Positions 43,608-52,719 are shown, counted from the first letter of the stretch. The stretch is 64,000 nucleotides of DNA from Lacrimispora xylanisolvens (GCF_002934545.1 NZ_PTJA01000012.1:124001-188000), one strand, 5' to 3'. Notes: generated from the letters alone by a model not told the origin. Made by a program: numbers and translations.

Positions 43608-44084
43608 TTATTGACTTTTCAACTTGATTGGAATAAATGTTTCCATCTGAGCCCAGCCTTGGGCTTGTATAATTTCTGCAGGCGTTATGATATGTCCCAT
43701 TGGATAATGATTTGGACGTATATCTAATTCTAAAAAATCCGAGCTTTCAATATATTTTAGAGCTTCCTTATACAGCTTTCCATTGGTTTCCTCATCACCA
43801 TCTTTGTAAGAATAAGTCAAAAAATAACCACCATCAAAATGAATTACTTCATTTCCCCCATCATCCATGTCTTCACTCAACGCCCATATCCATACCATAC
43901 CTTGTTGTTCTTCATCATAGTAAAGAAAATCTCTTGGTAAAAACCTGTCTCTGTCCGACAGGTTCATAGCAGAAAAATATATATCAAATTTGCCTAACAC
44001 TCCTTCAGGAGAAAAATCAAAATGTTTATCTACCCCAGATGATGCAGCTTTGAATGGGGGTAAAGAGATTATCCTAAATTCCAT
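43608..44084 (-). CDS. GyrI/effector-binding-like protein
   Basis: A 158-residue protein beginning MEFRIISLPPFKAASSGVD, then FSPEGVLGKFDIYF and GNEVIHFDGGYFLTYSYKDG. The order matches effector-binding domains of the AraC/GyrI type with no DNA-binding part. It ends in FIPIKLK. The ribosome binding site is GGAGG at 4-5 bases. It is a second protein of this kind in the region (compare 34779-35303). Ligand unknown. Confidence 0.6.
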   Translation of the reverse strand: MEFRIISLPPFKAASSGVDKHFDFSPEGVLGKFDIYFSAMNLSDRDRFLPRDFLYYDEEQQGMVWIWALSEDMDDGGNEVIHFDGGYFLTYSYKDGDEETNGKLYKEALKYIESSDFLELDIRPNHYPMGHIITPAEIIQAQGWAQMETFIPIKLKSQ

Positions 44085-44116
44085 AACGCCTCCTCTTAGT
44101 TTAATAAATTTAAGTT

Positions 44117-44746
44117 TCAGTCCTGTATCTCGTTTAAATAATTTTGTAACGAATCCACCAATTTTCCAATATGTATTCCATCTACAAAAGAGTGATGAAC
44201 CTGAACGGAAAAGGGAAGTATCTTCTTTCCATCTCTGTCAAAGTATTTTCCCCAATCAAACAATGGAGTGGCATTATCCTTTTTACCAGAGTTTGTATGT
44301 GAAATATGAGTGTACGATACCCATGGCATTGGAGAAAATTGAAATACATCATTTCCCAGCGGTCCTGTGAAATAGTCCTTTTGATCTTCAGCTTTCCGGG
44401 ATGCCACCGAATTATTTTGTTCCAGAGTGTCCTGCATCTCAACATTGACAACTTTAAATAACTCTGTTTCTTTATTCAAATAGGTAAAGGCTGTGTTAAT
44501 TTTGTCATAAAGCACTATTTTTCCATCAAGAAAGCGATATCGAAATTCTTCAATGTCATTTGCACATTTTGAAACGATATAGATGAGGGATAGGGTAAAG
44601 GATCGATCTTCTTTCCGGACTTTCTTTAAAAAATTTGTAATATCCAATTCAAAAGTGACACAATACGATGGTTCTATACTGTTTCTGAATACCTGGCAAT
44701 GAAAAGCTCTTTTCCAATTGGTTTCATCAATTATCTTATATGCCAT
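44117..44746 (-). CDS. Chloramphenicol acetyltransferase-like (CatA-type) protein
   Basis: A 209-residue trimeric-CAT-fold protein. The catalytic His motif FSVQVHHSFVDGIHIGKLVD is intact, with LFDWGKYF and the substrate-side FSPMPWVSYTHI. Full-length CatA enzymes acetylate chloramphenicol; many chromosomal homologues do not or act weakly. The Ser/Phe pattern before the His motif differs from classical CatA (SYTHIS region), so resistance is uncertain. Confidence 0.87.
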   Translation of the reverse strand: MAYKIIDETNWKRAFHCQVFRNSIEPSYCVTFELDITNFLKKVRKEDRSFTLSLIYIVSKCANDIEEFRYRFLDGKIVLYDKINTAFTYLNKETELFKVVNVEMQDTLEQNNSVASRKAEDQKDYFTGPLGNDVFQFSPMPWVSYTHISHTNSGKKDNATPLFDWGKYFDRDGKKILPFSVQVHHSFVDGIHIGKLVDSLQNYLNEIQD

Positions 44747-44776
44747 AATATCTGCACCCCTTTCTTAAAATCTCCA

Positions 44777-45709
44777 TCAAATCTTTTTCCAATGCGTCCA
44801 TACAATCCCGTCAGAGTAACCAATTTTCTTGTAAAATTCGTTTCCTCCGCCAGTCATATGAGTTGCACCAAGCTTCTTCATTCGTTCATAATGTTTTGAT
44901 AATGCGCTCGCTGCCAATCCTCTGTTTCTATATTCTGGTATTGTGCATAAGGGTTCCATATAAGCTAAATTGTTTTCCTTAACCCACCACATTCCCGAGT
45001 AACAAGCATACTCTCCTTCTTCGTTTGCAATGATTATATCAAATTGGGGAGTTGCATGAGGTGCCGGACACATGACACCTTTCCTCACACCATTATATCC
45101 CTTTTGTGGATTCCAGTTCGTTCCGCAATCTGCCTCTTCCCAATTTTCAAACGGACCTTTATCCTGCTCATGATCAAATCCTTTCCAGCAGCACCTTGCC
45201 AGTTTTACGGGATCAACCTCACTCTCCTTTACGAAATGGAAACCTTCCGGCAGCTGATAGGAAAGTTCATTTTGAAAGTCGAAAATGAAGTCGTGTTCTT
45301 CATACACCTTACAATATCCTCTCTTTGCCACTGCATCAATCAGAGATTCCTGTCCTTTAAATAAAATGAATTGTTTCTGCTTATGGAAATTTGGCATATA
45401 TTCTTCTGCGTAATCCAATAGTTCCTCCACTAATTCTTCATATCCCGGACGAAGATTAAAAAATATGTTAGTAACAGGTGATTCTGTGAAAACAAATGCT
45501 ACAACTTTGTCTCCATCAAACCAGATGCGGTTCAAATACTGATATGAAATGTCCATCCAGGTTGATGTAATGGCATATTCATAAAAAGGAGCCGCCACAC
45601 CATTGCTGAAATTGCGCCCATAGATTTCCACCATGAAATCCCATATTAAATTAATGTCTGTTAATATCTGAAATTGCTTTGTCTTTATATTTCTATTATA
45701 TTCTTCCAT
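44777..45709 (-). CDS. GNAT N-acetyltransferase (two-domain type)
   Basis: A 310-residue protein. The C-terminal GNAT unit has NLAYMEPLCTIPEYRNRGLA with the acetyl-CoA loop and THMTGGGNEFYKKIGY; the N-terminal half looks like a degenerate GNAT copy. Substrate unknown. AGGAGAAATCAGGT precedes the ATG. Confidence 0.87.
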   Translation of the reverse strand: MEEYNRNIKTKQFQILTDINLIWDFMVEIYGRNFSNGVAAPFYEYAITSTWMDISYQYLNRIWFDGDKVVAFVFTESPVTNIFFNLRPGYEELVEELLDYAEEYMPNFHKQKQFILFKGQESLIDAVAKRGYCKVYEEHDFIFDFQNELSYQLPEGFHFVKESEVDPVKLARCCWKGFDHEQDKGPFENWEEADCGTNWNPQKGYNGVRKGVMCPAPHATPQFDIIIANEEGEYACYSGMWWVKENNLAYMEPLCTIPEYRNRGLAASALSKHYERMKKLGATHMTGGGNEFYKKIGYSDGIVWTHWKKI

Positions 45710-45789
45710 ACCTGATTTCTCCTATACAATATCATGTTTTCACAATTCACTTCCCATGGTATTGCTTACTCCTGTATTAGATGATGAAT

Positions 45790-46257
45790 TTATTTATATT
45801 CATATTCCATATATCTACGATATGTACAAAATCCAACTGACTCATAAAACTTTACTGCTCCCTCATTAAATTCAAATACATCTAATTCTAATTTATCAAA
45901 GTTTCTTTCTTTTGCTTGTTTTTTTATAAACTCAAATAACTCTGTAGCGATCTTCTGACGTCTGAATTTTTCATCTACGCCAAATTCTTTTACGTGATAA
46001 TATCTTCTCGCATTCATATATGGAGATGAAGGTTTATCAATATATTCGACGCTGGCAAAGCCACATATTATATCATTCCTAATTGCCACTAACACATCGC
46101 AATCATCTGATTCCCACAGACTATAAATTCCTTCTTGCATCTCTTTGCTAAAATCTTTCTTACAGATATCCGGACGACCATTAGCATGTAATTCGTTAAC
46201 TTGTTTTCTAATCTGATTAACCCTTTCCAATTCCTCTCTTTTTGCAAAACGTATCAT
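45790..46257 (-). CDS. GNAT N-acetyltransferase
   Basis: A 155-residue single-domain GNAT. The acetyl-CoA loop lies in VDEKFRRQKIATELFEF (RRQKIA variant), with FDKLELDVFEFNEGAVKFYE and SVGFCTYRRYMEY at the end. GGAGGCGGG precedes the ATG. Substrate unknown. Confidence 0.9.
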   Translation of the reverse strand: MIRFAKREELERVNQIRKQVNELHANGRPDICKKDFSKEMQEGIYSLWESDDCDVLVAIRNDIICGFASVEYIDKPSSPYMNARRYYHVKEFGVDEKFRRQKIATELFEFIKKQAKERNFDKLELDVFEFNEGAVKFYESVGFCTYRRYMEYEYK

Positions 46258-46281
46258 AAAATACCCGCCTCCTATTTTTAG

Positions 46282-46803
46282 TCAATAGTCCAATATTTTG
46301 CATTTTCCATAAATTTTCTCTACAATCGAATTTTTATATTGGATATAGCCTTCAATATTATCTGGATACAACGCTGCTCCTTCACGCTTAACTTTACTAT
46401 ATTCCTGAACAGTATCATGATGCATACGAAGGTAATCCCGGAAAGCAAGATGCCGTTTTAGTTCTTTTGAATTTTGTGGACAAACATACAGATGATGAAG
46501 CATGTATTCCGGTTTATTTTCATAACAGAAAGCCTCTCTCCCTTCGATACCAAGGTTTCCTTCATATTTATAGCCTATATTCTCCAGTTTATTGATGACG
46601 AAAGGCAGGAGTTTATTATCGGAAATAACAACATCAATATCAATAACAGGTTTTGCCCATAATCCTTGTACTGAGGTACTTCCTACATGCTCAACTGACA
46701 CTGTCAGTTGACCTAAAACCCGGATAATTTCTGCTTTGATTTTTTCAAATTCTTTTGGCCACTCTTCATTATAGGGAACAACTAAAACTTTTTTTGTTTT
46801 CAT
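46282..46803 (-). CDS. GrpB-family protein (UPF0157)
   Basis: A 173-residue nucleotidyltransferase-fold protein. It begins VLVVPYNEEWPKEFEKIK and has VEHVGSTSVQGLWAKPVIDI with the GST and D-x-D-type positions of the family, then HLAFRDYLRMH and EYSKVKREGA. Function unsettled; predicted nucleotidyltransferase. ATG 46803 follows GGAG. The in-frame upstream codons read into the repeat at 46829-46857. Confidence 0.9.
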   Translation of the reverse strand: MKTKKVLVVPYNEEWPKEFEKIKAEIIRVLGQLTVSVEHVGSTSVQGLWAKPVIDIDVVISDNKLLPFVINKLENIGYKYEGNLGIEGREAFCYENKPEYMLHHLYVCPQNSKELKRHLAFRDYLRMHHDTVQEYSKVKREGAALYPDNIEGYIQYKNSIVEKIYGKCKILDY

Positions 46804-46828
46804 AATTAATCTCCATAAAATTTTCACA

Positions 46829-46857
46829 GGTCTCGCATGAGGATCTTCATCTGCATA
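46829..46857. repeat. 29-bp direct repeat, copy 1 (remnant of a nitroreductase end)
   Basis: Identical in 29 of 29 bases to 48604-48632. On the minus strand it reads YADEDPHARP, the C-terminal motif of the nitroreductase at copy 2, but here without the rest of that gene. The rest of 46804-47040 is A+T-rich intergenic sequence with the promoter of the lipoprotein gene. Confidence 0.9.
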
Positions 46858-47040
46858 TCGTCACAAATATTTAGGTTTCAGGAATTCACATCGTTGCCCA
46901 AATTGTAAAAAAGAATTTCGTTAAATCCTAAATTTGTCAAATAAACATACTAGCTAGCAAATTTAACACATTGTTAAAATATTATTAATATCTTAATCCT
47001 CTCAATATGTTAGAATAAATTAAAAACATGAGGAGGAATT

Positions 47041-47412
47041 ATGAAAAAACATACTCTTTTAATAACCATACTCTTATTGATCTGTCAATTAACTGCTTGT
47101 AGTATAAAAGCCAAACACCCTGTAATTCAAGAAGCAACTGAGATGACTAATAAACAGGTTTCTTGTACCCTTAAGCAGTTCTCCTATTACGGAATAGATT
47201 GTATAGCTGCAACTGCATCATCAGCCTCTTTTGTTGATGGAATGAGCGAGGATTTTAATGCTTATGATTTAACTGATTCGAATGACAATGAATATGTATT
47301 AATTCTCACTAAATCTTCCAAAGAATTTATAGCTTTACTACATAGTGATGGTGAACTAATGTGTGGATTAATTGATAATCATACAACTCCCAAATTATTT
47401 GAAGATAAATAA
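47041..47412 (+). CDS. Small putative lipoprotein
   Basis: A 123-residue protein with a Lys-rich start, hydrophobic core LLITILLLICQ and a lipobox LTAC (Cys20). The mature part is not recognised (SCTLKQFSYYGIDCIA, NEYVLILTKSSKEF). Strong GAGGAGG ribosome binding site. One of few plus-strand genes in this region. A weak hairpin (47422-47445) after it may end both this and the convergent 2H phosphoesterase gene. Confidence 0.75.
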   Translation: MKKHTLLITILLLICQLTACSIKAKHPVIQEATEMTNKQVSCTLKQFSYYGIDCIAATASSASFVDGMSEDFNAYDLTDSNDNEYVLILTKSSKEFIALLHSDGELMCGLIDNHTTPKLFEDK

Positions 47413-47450
47413 TTCACATTATCAGGAAACTTGATTGGCTCCTGACTTCA

Positions 47451-47993
47451 TTATTTTAATTCAAAGCGTTGTATTAACTTCATTGGGTATGTATACACCT
47501 CTAATGCAACAATCCTTGTCAATTCAAATATTTGATGTTCGAATATAACTTCCATTGCTTTTTGTATTTGGTTAATTTCAAATACGCCAATTGTAGAATG
47601 TATTACTGGGTGTACAAATTTAGCGGAGTACCACCTGCCAATATTCCCACAATAATCATCTAATTTTTCGTGAAAGGCATAGTAGAAATCTATCAGTGCT
47701 TTCGACGGTGAAGGTGAAGTAAATAATATCGCTGTTTTAGCATCTTCCCCTTGTGGTGGAAAAATACCTACTGAGGAAAACAAAACCTCAAATGTAGAAT
47801 ATCTTTTTATAAATTCATCAGTCCACTCTAAAAGCTTATTAATTTCAACATTTTCATAAGCCGCAATAGTAATATGTGGCTCCCATTCGGAAATCTCTTT
47901 CATGAAGCCTTTAGCGTATAGACTTTTCCGCAGACTTATCAGCTTTTCAGTTTTTTCATCATTAAATCTAGCTGCAACAACATAATTTGCCAC
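47451..47993 (-). CDS. 2H phosphoesterase superfamily (2'-5' RNA ligase-like) protein
   Basis: A 180-residue protein with the two His-x-Thr/Ser motifs of the 2H fold: EPHITIAAY and HSTIGVFEI. Members are cyclic phosphodiesterases or RNA ligases acting on 2'-phosphates; here function is unproven. The start is a GTG at 47993 behind GGAGG; an upstream TTG lies inside the ribosome binding site. Confidence 0.85.
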   Translation of the reverse strand: MANYVVAARFNDEKTEKLISLRKSLYAKGFMKEISEWEPHITIAAYENVEINKLLEWTDEFIKRYSTFEVLFSSVGIFPPQGEDAKTAILFTSPSPSKALIDFYYAFHEKLDDYCGNIGRWYSAKFVHPVIHSTIGVFEINQIQKAMEVIFEHQIFELTRIVALEVYTYPMKLIQRFELK

Positions 47994-48043
47994 TAAAAAT
48001 CCCTCCAAATGCTCAACATATATGAATATTAAGTTTCCAATAA

Positions 48044-48472
48044 TTATAACTGTTTCTTTAATGTATATAGTCTGATATCATCTGGAAAACCGTCGACTTC
48101 CCCACAAATAACATATCCTTGCTTTTGATAAAAAAGTGGTGCTTGAAAAGAATATGTTGTCAGATGAGCAATCTGGCATCCAGCGGTTATTGCCTGATGT
48201 TCAATCACTTCCAATAATCGTGATGCTATTTTTTGACCTCTATAAGCTTCCTGCACCCAAAGAACTTCTACTTCTAAGGAGGAGAGATAAGTTGATCCCG
48301 ATACACCTCCCACAATATCTCCCTTATCATTTCGTGCTATATTCGTAAACTCTATATCTGGTACTTTTAATTTACCGTTTGTTCGTTTCATGTTGTGCTT
48401 TAGTAAACCATTTATACGAACTGAATTTATAAACTCTTGTTCATCACAATCATTATAAATAGTTATAGACAT
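48044..48472 (-). CDS. GNAT N-acetyltransferase
   Basis: A 142-residue GNAT with the acetyl-CoA loop in VQEAYRGQKIASRLLEV and LTTYSFQAPLFYQKQGY near the end, a layout common in clostridial and bacillar GNATs. ATG 48472 follows GGAGGTGAGG. Substrate unknown. Confidence 0.88.
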   Translation of the reverse strand: MSITIYNDCDEQEFINSVRINGLLKHNMKRTNGKLKVPDIEFTNIARNDKGDIVGGVSGSTYLSSLEVEVLWVQEAYRGQKIASRLLEVIEHQAITAGCQIAHLTTYSFQAPLFYQKQGYVICGEVDGFPDDIRLYTLKKQL

Positions 48473-48563
48473 TTTCCTCACCTCCCATAACACTTATTTA
48501 ATACATCAAAGCTGCTCCTCACTGATAAAGCTCAGGTATAACACCTTATTTTAATCATCAAAT

Positions 48564-49154
48564 TCAATCACGCCACTCAAGAATATCATCTAACCTTTTT
48601 CTTGGTCTCGCATGAGGATCTTCATCTGCATAACCTACTGTCATTGCAGCAAAAAGCTCTCCTTCAACATTTAGCCAATCGCTTAATTCCCTGTATGCAA
48701 AATATGTATCGCAAATCCATAAGCTACCCAGTCCAAGTTCAGAAGCTGTGAGCGCCATGTTCTCAATTGCTGCACCGATTGACTGAGCATTACAGATTTC
48801 GTAAATACGTTCTTCCGGTTTTATTGAAGAATAAATATCTAATCCAAGGGAATTGATAATAAAAATGACAACAGGTGCCTGATCCATTATTTTCAAAGTA
48901 TATTCTGCACTATTGAGATGCTGGGCGCTTTCTGGAAGAAGCGGAAACTCCTTCTCTCTTATTAATCCTTTCCCCATAGCTGCAAGCATATCCTTCTTGG
49001 CATTGCCAGTTACTACAATAAATTTCCATGGCTGTCGGTTTTTAGAAGATGGTGCAAGGATTCCTGACTGTAAAATTTCCTCTATCATGTGTCTGGGTAC
49101 ATCTGCTCTTTTATAATTCCGTATACTACGCCTGTTTATAATGGCTGATAACAT
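48564..49154 (-). CDS. Nitroreductase-family FMN protein
   Basis: A 196-residue nitroreductase. FMN-binding start NRRSIRNYKRADVP, LAPSSKNRQPWKFIVVTG and the C-terminal LGSLWICDTYFAY, GYADEDPHARPRK. Reduces nitro or quinone compounds with NAD(P)H; physiological substrate unknown. Its C-terminal coding region carries the 29-bp repeat shared with 46829-46857. It lies directly after a GNAT gene on the minus strand. Confidence 0.9.
   Translation of the reverse strand: MLSAIINRRSIRNYKRADVPRHMIEEILQSGILAPSSKNRQPWKFIVVTGNAKKDMLAAMGKGLIREKEFPLLPESAQHLNSAEYTLKIMDQAPVVIFIINSLGLDIYSSIKPEERIYEICNAQSIGAAIENMALTASELGLGSLWICDTYFAYRELSDWLNVEGELFAAMTVGYADEDPHARPRKRLDDILEWRD
48604..48632. repeat. 29-bp direct repeat, copy 2
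   Basis: Inside the nitroreductase C-terminus. Copy 1 is at 46829-46857, offset 1775 bases. The identity points to a recent duplication or recombination joining two nitroreductase-type genes. Confidence 0.9.
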
Positions 49155-49631
49155 TTAACGATCCCTCCTCAGATATACCATATCAACCAGCTGTTTTCCA
49201 TCTTCAAACATTGGGTGATCGTAGTTATCTACAAAAAAGTTTATTATTCGGTGTGATTCTGTAAATCCACATTTTTTATAAAAAGTAAGCGAAGAGGGAA
49301 CATCTCCTGTCCCAACAAGCATAGTGTTACAATCCGTATAAGTGGAAAACAGGAACTCTATCAGACTTTTTCCATAGCCTTTTCGTTGACAATCAGGTGA
49401 TACAGCTATGTTTTTAAGCTCGTAAACACCATCACCTTCTTTTGTAATCACACATTCTGCTTTTATGCCATTGTCCTCTAAAACGAACATTTCACCACGC
49501 TCAAGATATTTATCTATCATATCTTCCTGCTCGTCGGCCAGCAATAACAAGTCTATAAATTGCTTTTTATTGTTTGTAATTTTCATTATCCTTCTATTGT
49601 CGGTATAAATTTCTGCATGATCCAATGCCAT
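49155..49631 (-). CDS. GNAT N-acetyltransferase
   Basis: A 158-residue GNAT with the acetyl-CoA loop in VSPDCQRKGYGKSLIEFL, DVPSSLTFYKKCGFTESHR near the end. ATG 49631 follows GGGGGAG; a longer in-frame form overlaps the preceding gene. Substrate unknown. The stop abuts the nitroreductase start. Confidence 0.9.
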   Translation of the reverse strand: MALDHAEIYTDNRRIMKITNNKKQFIDLLLLADEQEDMIDKYLERGEMFVLEDNGIKAECVITKEGDGVYELKNIAVSPDCQRKGYGKSLIEFLFSTYTDCNTMLVGTGDVPSSLTFYKKCGFTESHRIINFFVDNYDHPMFEDGKQLVDMVYLRRDR

Positions 49632-49656
49632 ATTAAGCTCCCCCTCAATTTCTAAT

Positions 49657-50706
49657 TCATTTCTTTTGTAAGCATGACACTTCTTGATCAAACCATGTTA
49701 CAATGTCATTTCGCAACGATAGAACAGAATCATTTAGCGATATGGGAATACCACGACAACCTCCGTCACAATGACCGATGATTTCTCTTTTTCTGCCGCA
49801 GCCATACCCCTTTACAATCAGTTCCTGCAATATTGGAGAGAATGTTTTTATGGTGTCTGCGTATTCATCTGTCTTTGTGGGTTTCACATTGATATGATAG
49901 CCGTTGTTCAGAGAAGCGTTAATCCCCCATAAATCTTTGCGTTTATAACAATACTTTATATAGATATGAAATCCTTTTATTTCCACAATGCAGTTAAATC
50001 CTTTATCTGTATAACGCTGATGCAATTGCAGAATAAAATCCCGTACGTCTGCGGTTAAAGGCTTTATCGTATCCTGCACGATGGTAAGTTCATTCGTTCT
50101 TTCTTTTTTTAATATTCTGTAATCACAGCGTAAAAAAATATCCTGATTTACAAGAGTGCCATAGTCAGTCTCGGCAATTGCCATAACCTTTAGGCCTGTC
50201 AGCATAATGGGATCTTTTGGATATGTAATCTTTATAGTTTTGATGTTTGAGATGTTTTGTTTTTTATCGTTTAAATCTACACCGTGAATACAAATACCGC
50301 AATCAGTTAGAAAGCGAAGACATTCAAGGTTTTTGGTAACGGACAGTTTATCCACTAATATGTTGTTTTCACAAATAAGTGAATTGGAGCTATCAACAGA
50401 CTTGCCATAATAACCTATGTTCATAAGTATAGTTCTTACATAGTGCAAAAATGGATAATACACGGAAAGAGTAGTTCGATTTTCATATTCATGGGCAACT
50501 TTTTTGCTATTATCATAATCATTACCTTTGACGTATAAAAAATCGTAAAGCTGAACCAAAAAGGCTCTAAACGCATGAATCCCTTCATATAAGTTTTCAT
50601 TTACTGTAACATTTTTAAACAAAGGATTAATCGCATATGCTTCGATGGTTCCAGGCACCATTATTTGTTTTAAATAGTTTGCCACATCCGGAAGCGTTTT
50701 TCTCAT
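49657..50706 (-). CDS. Unrecognised protein with a C-terminal Cys/His cluster
   Basis: A 349-residue protein I do not recognise. It has an alpha-rich N-terminal half (YEGIHAFRAFLVQLYDFLYV, FLHYVRTILMNIGYYGKS) and a mixed middle. Near the C-terminus YGCGRKRE and GHCDGGCRGI give three or four Cys with His, a possible zinc site. No membrane segments. Starts behind CGAGGTAACC. It is 25 bases before the GNAT start and 35 after a small hypothetical gene, all minus strand. Confidence 0.7.
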   Translation of the reverse strand: MRKTLPDVANYLKQIMVPGTIEAYAINPLFKNVTVNENLYEGIHAFRAFLVQLYDFLYVKGNDYDNSKKVAHEYENRTTLSVYYPFLHYVRTILMNIGYYGKSVDSSNSLICENNILVDKLSVTKNLECLRFLTDCGICIHGVDLNDKKQNISNIKTIKITYPKDPIMLTGLKVMAIAETDYGTLVNQDIFLRCDYRILKKERTNELTIVQDTIKPLTADVRDFILQLHQRYTDKGFNCIVEIKGFHIYIKYCYKRKDLWGINASLNNGYHINVKPTKTDEYADTIKTFSPILQELIVKGYGCGRKREIIGHCDGGCRGIPISLNDSVLSLRNDIVTWFDQEVSCLQKK

Positions 50707-50741
50707 GTGGTTACCTCGTAATTCATTTTTTGTTTTGTGAA

Positions 50742-51029
50742 CTATAGTATTTCTATTTTTTCTTTTAAACTGTTAAGAAAAGACATTTCTAAATCGAGAT
50801 AACGCCATTCTTTATCATCTTTATATTGTAATATATATTTATTTATAATAATTAATAATTCTCCTTTTTTACCTCCCTCCATTATAAATTTTCTGGCTGT
50901 GTCAAGGCATAAACTTTCATATTCATCGCCCACCAATCTTCCTTTTCCAAATGATCCACCTGTTTCAATTAACATTCCATCATATAATGATAATTGTCTT
51001 TCAAAATTAGTCAGATAATTATATTTCAT
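50742..51029 (-). CDS. Small hypothetical protein
   Basis: A 95-residue soluble protein of unknown family. It begins MKYNYLTNFERQLSLYDGML, has GGSFGKGRLVGDEYESL and ends in a helical DLEMSFLNSLKEKIEIL. The ribosome binding site AAGGGAC is moderate. Its placement before the 349-residue unknown gene suggests a possible pair. Confidence 0.6.
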   Translation of the reverse strand: MKYNYLTNFERQLSLYDGMLIETGGSFGKGRLVGDEYESLCLDTARKFIMEGGKKGELLIIINKYILQYKDDKEWRYLDLEMSFLNSLKEKIEIL

Positions 51030-51092
51030 TCATTAGTCCCTTGTTCTTTATTTTGTTCAATAATTAGTTTTATGTATCCATCAATTTCTTTG

Positions 51093-52010
51093 TTATATAT
51101 GTTTCGCATTTGAATCTATCCACTCTATAATAAAATCAAAACGCTCTTTCGTCATTTCATGACCACCTGGATATCTCTTGTGATACAGGTTTTGTAAGGC
51201 ATCATATTCTAAATAGGCTTGGCTGGCTTTTTCAACAATATATGACGCATCTTTTGAATATTTATCGTCTTCCGCAGAAACAATCAGCATTTGTCTTGGT
51301 GCAATGCAAGATACTAAATCATATATATCATATTTACCATGAAAGTTCGGAATTACGCTTGCCATTTCAATTCCAATATTATTTATCATGCGATACTCAT
51401 AAGTACAAGCACTACCACTTGCACAACTATAAGCGATTCGTTCATCTAACGCAGAAAGAAATAAGACAGTATTACCCCCGTAAGAATGTCCCAGAGTGCC
51501 AATTTTTTTATCATTAACATATATAAGATTAGAGAGCAATGTTATCCCATTCATGGCATCATTCAGCACTTTTTTCATCAAACATTCGCCTGTTATTATA
51601 CGATAGCACATTTCATTAAAATGCTGCCAAAAGTCAAACCCCTCCACTTGTGGATCCTGACGTCTATCCTCAAAACATATCGAGTCAGGAGCTAACACAA
51701 CAAATCCCTTTTTTGCCAATTCTGGTCCAAAAGCTTGCAAAGGATTTCCAGCCAGACCACAAACTTCACTCTTTCCCAAATGATGTTCCCTGTTATGCTG
51801 GTGATTAATGAGAATAGCTGGATTATTATCAATAATTTCCGGAATTAAAAGAAAAGCAATGACTTTGTCTCCGTAAGAATCATACTCAATCAATTGTCTT
51901 GTATATCCATCTGCTTTAGTGGAATCCAACAGTTTATACTCGACATGAGGCATTGTAGTTGGAACTGAAATATCAATTGCTTTTGCTATTTCATTTTTTA
52001 AATTAACCAT
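51093..52010 (-). CDS. Alpha/beta hydrolase, dienelactone hydrolase/acetyl-esterase-like
   Basis: A 305-residue hydrolase. Nucleophile elbow GTLGHSYGGNTVLF, acid in IVSAEDDKYS and catalytic His in RYPGGHEMTKE. Large oxyanion loop ILINHQHNREHHLGKSE. Substrate unknown; size and order resemble acetyl-xylan esterase-like or dienelactone hydrolase-like enzymes. ATG 52010 follows GAGGTAAG. Confidence 0.82.
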   Translation of the reverse strand: MVNLKNEIAKAIDISVPTTMPHVEYKLLDSTKADGYTRQLIEYDSYGDKVIAFLLIPEIIDNNPAILINHQHNREHHLGKSEVCGLAGNPLQAFGPELAKKGFVVLAPDSICFEDRRQDPQVEGFDFWQHFNEMCYRIITGECLMKKVLNDAMNGITLLSNLIYVNDKKIGTLGHSYGGNTVLFLSALDERIAYSCASGSACTYEYRMINNIGIEMASVIPNFHGKYDIYDLVSCIAPRQMLIVSAEDDKYSKDASYIVEKASQAYLEYDALQNLYHKRYPGGHEMTKERFDFIIEWIDSNAKHI

Positions 52011-52049
52011 ATTACTTACCTCACTTATTAGGGCCCCACTCAAATTCCA

Positions 52050-52649
52050 TTAGGATTTATCAGCTCGCTTTTTTCCTTTAAAATCTTTGTGAATATAAAT
52101 ATGCTCTTTTAAATTAATAAGTTCCATTTTATCAAATTGAAGTTCGATAATGTATGGCATCCAATCAATTATTCGGAGAAAATCATCACAACCAAACTTT
52201 GGGTTGTAATAATTAAGAATTGAGCTAAGTGCTGTACCATGAGTTCCAACCACAATAGTTTTACCTTCATTTTTACTGATAATCTCTTCTAATGCCGATA
52301 TATTTCTTTTCTGAACCATATTGATGGATTCCCCACCATCTTCGTGGAAGTCCTTATCAAGCCAACGCTTCTGAAACATTCCATAATTGTTACCATCAGT
52401 GCCTTTTTTTCTTTCACGAAGCCGTTCATCCAATATTATCTCTTTTTTGTGAAACGCAGCTGAATCTTTAATAGTTTCAACACTTCTTTTATATGGACTA
52501 CAGTAAAAGACATCTATATTCTTTTCTTTCAAAAACTCATATACAATTTTTGAATCTTGCTGACCTTCTACTGTCAAAGGTCTGGTACTGTCATCTTCAT
52601 TCCAGCTATGGTCTGGCTGTGCATGTCGTACAAAATAAACAATCGTCAT
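52050..52649 (-). CDS. Histidine phosphatase-family protein
   Basis: A 199-residue phosphoglycerate-mutase-like phosphatase. Start motif VYFVRHAQPDH (RHA/G with phospho-acceptor His), YCSPYKRSVETI, DERLRERKKG and the second His in VVGTHGTALSSIL. Broad small-molecule phosphatase; substrate unknown. ATG 52649 follows GGAGGAG. Confidence 0.9.
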   Translation of the reverse strand: MTIVYFVRHAQPDHSWNEDDSTRPLTVEGQQDSKIVYEFLKEKNIDVFYCSPYKRSVETIKDSAAFHKKEIILDERLRERKKGTDGNNYGMFQKRWLDKDFHEDGGESINMVQKRNISALEEIISKNEGKTIVVGTHGTALSSILNYYNPKFGCDDFLRIIDWMPYIIELQFDKMELINLKEHIYIHKDFKGKKRADKS

Positions 52650-52719
52650 AATCTCCTCCAAAACAAGGCTATAATCATCGCATTATTTAAATATATAGGA
52701 ATTGCTCCTTTAGCAAATA

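Noticed and set aside
44117-44746. Calling the CAT-like gene a proven chloramphenicol resistance determinant
   Set aside because: Catalytic His motif is present but chromosomal homologues are often inactive on chloramphenicol and the Ser region differs.
47422-47445. Terminator between lipoprotein and 2H phosphoesterase genes
   Set aside because: The stem is only 6 bp and no proper T run follows; mentioned only in the lipoprotein entry.
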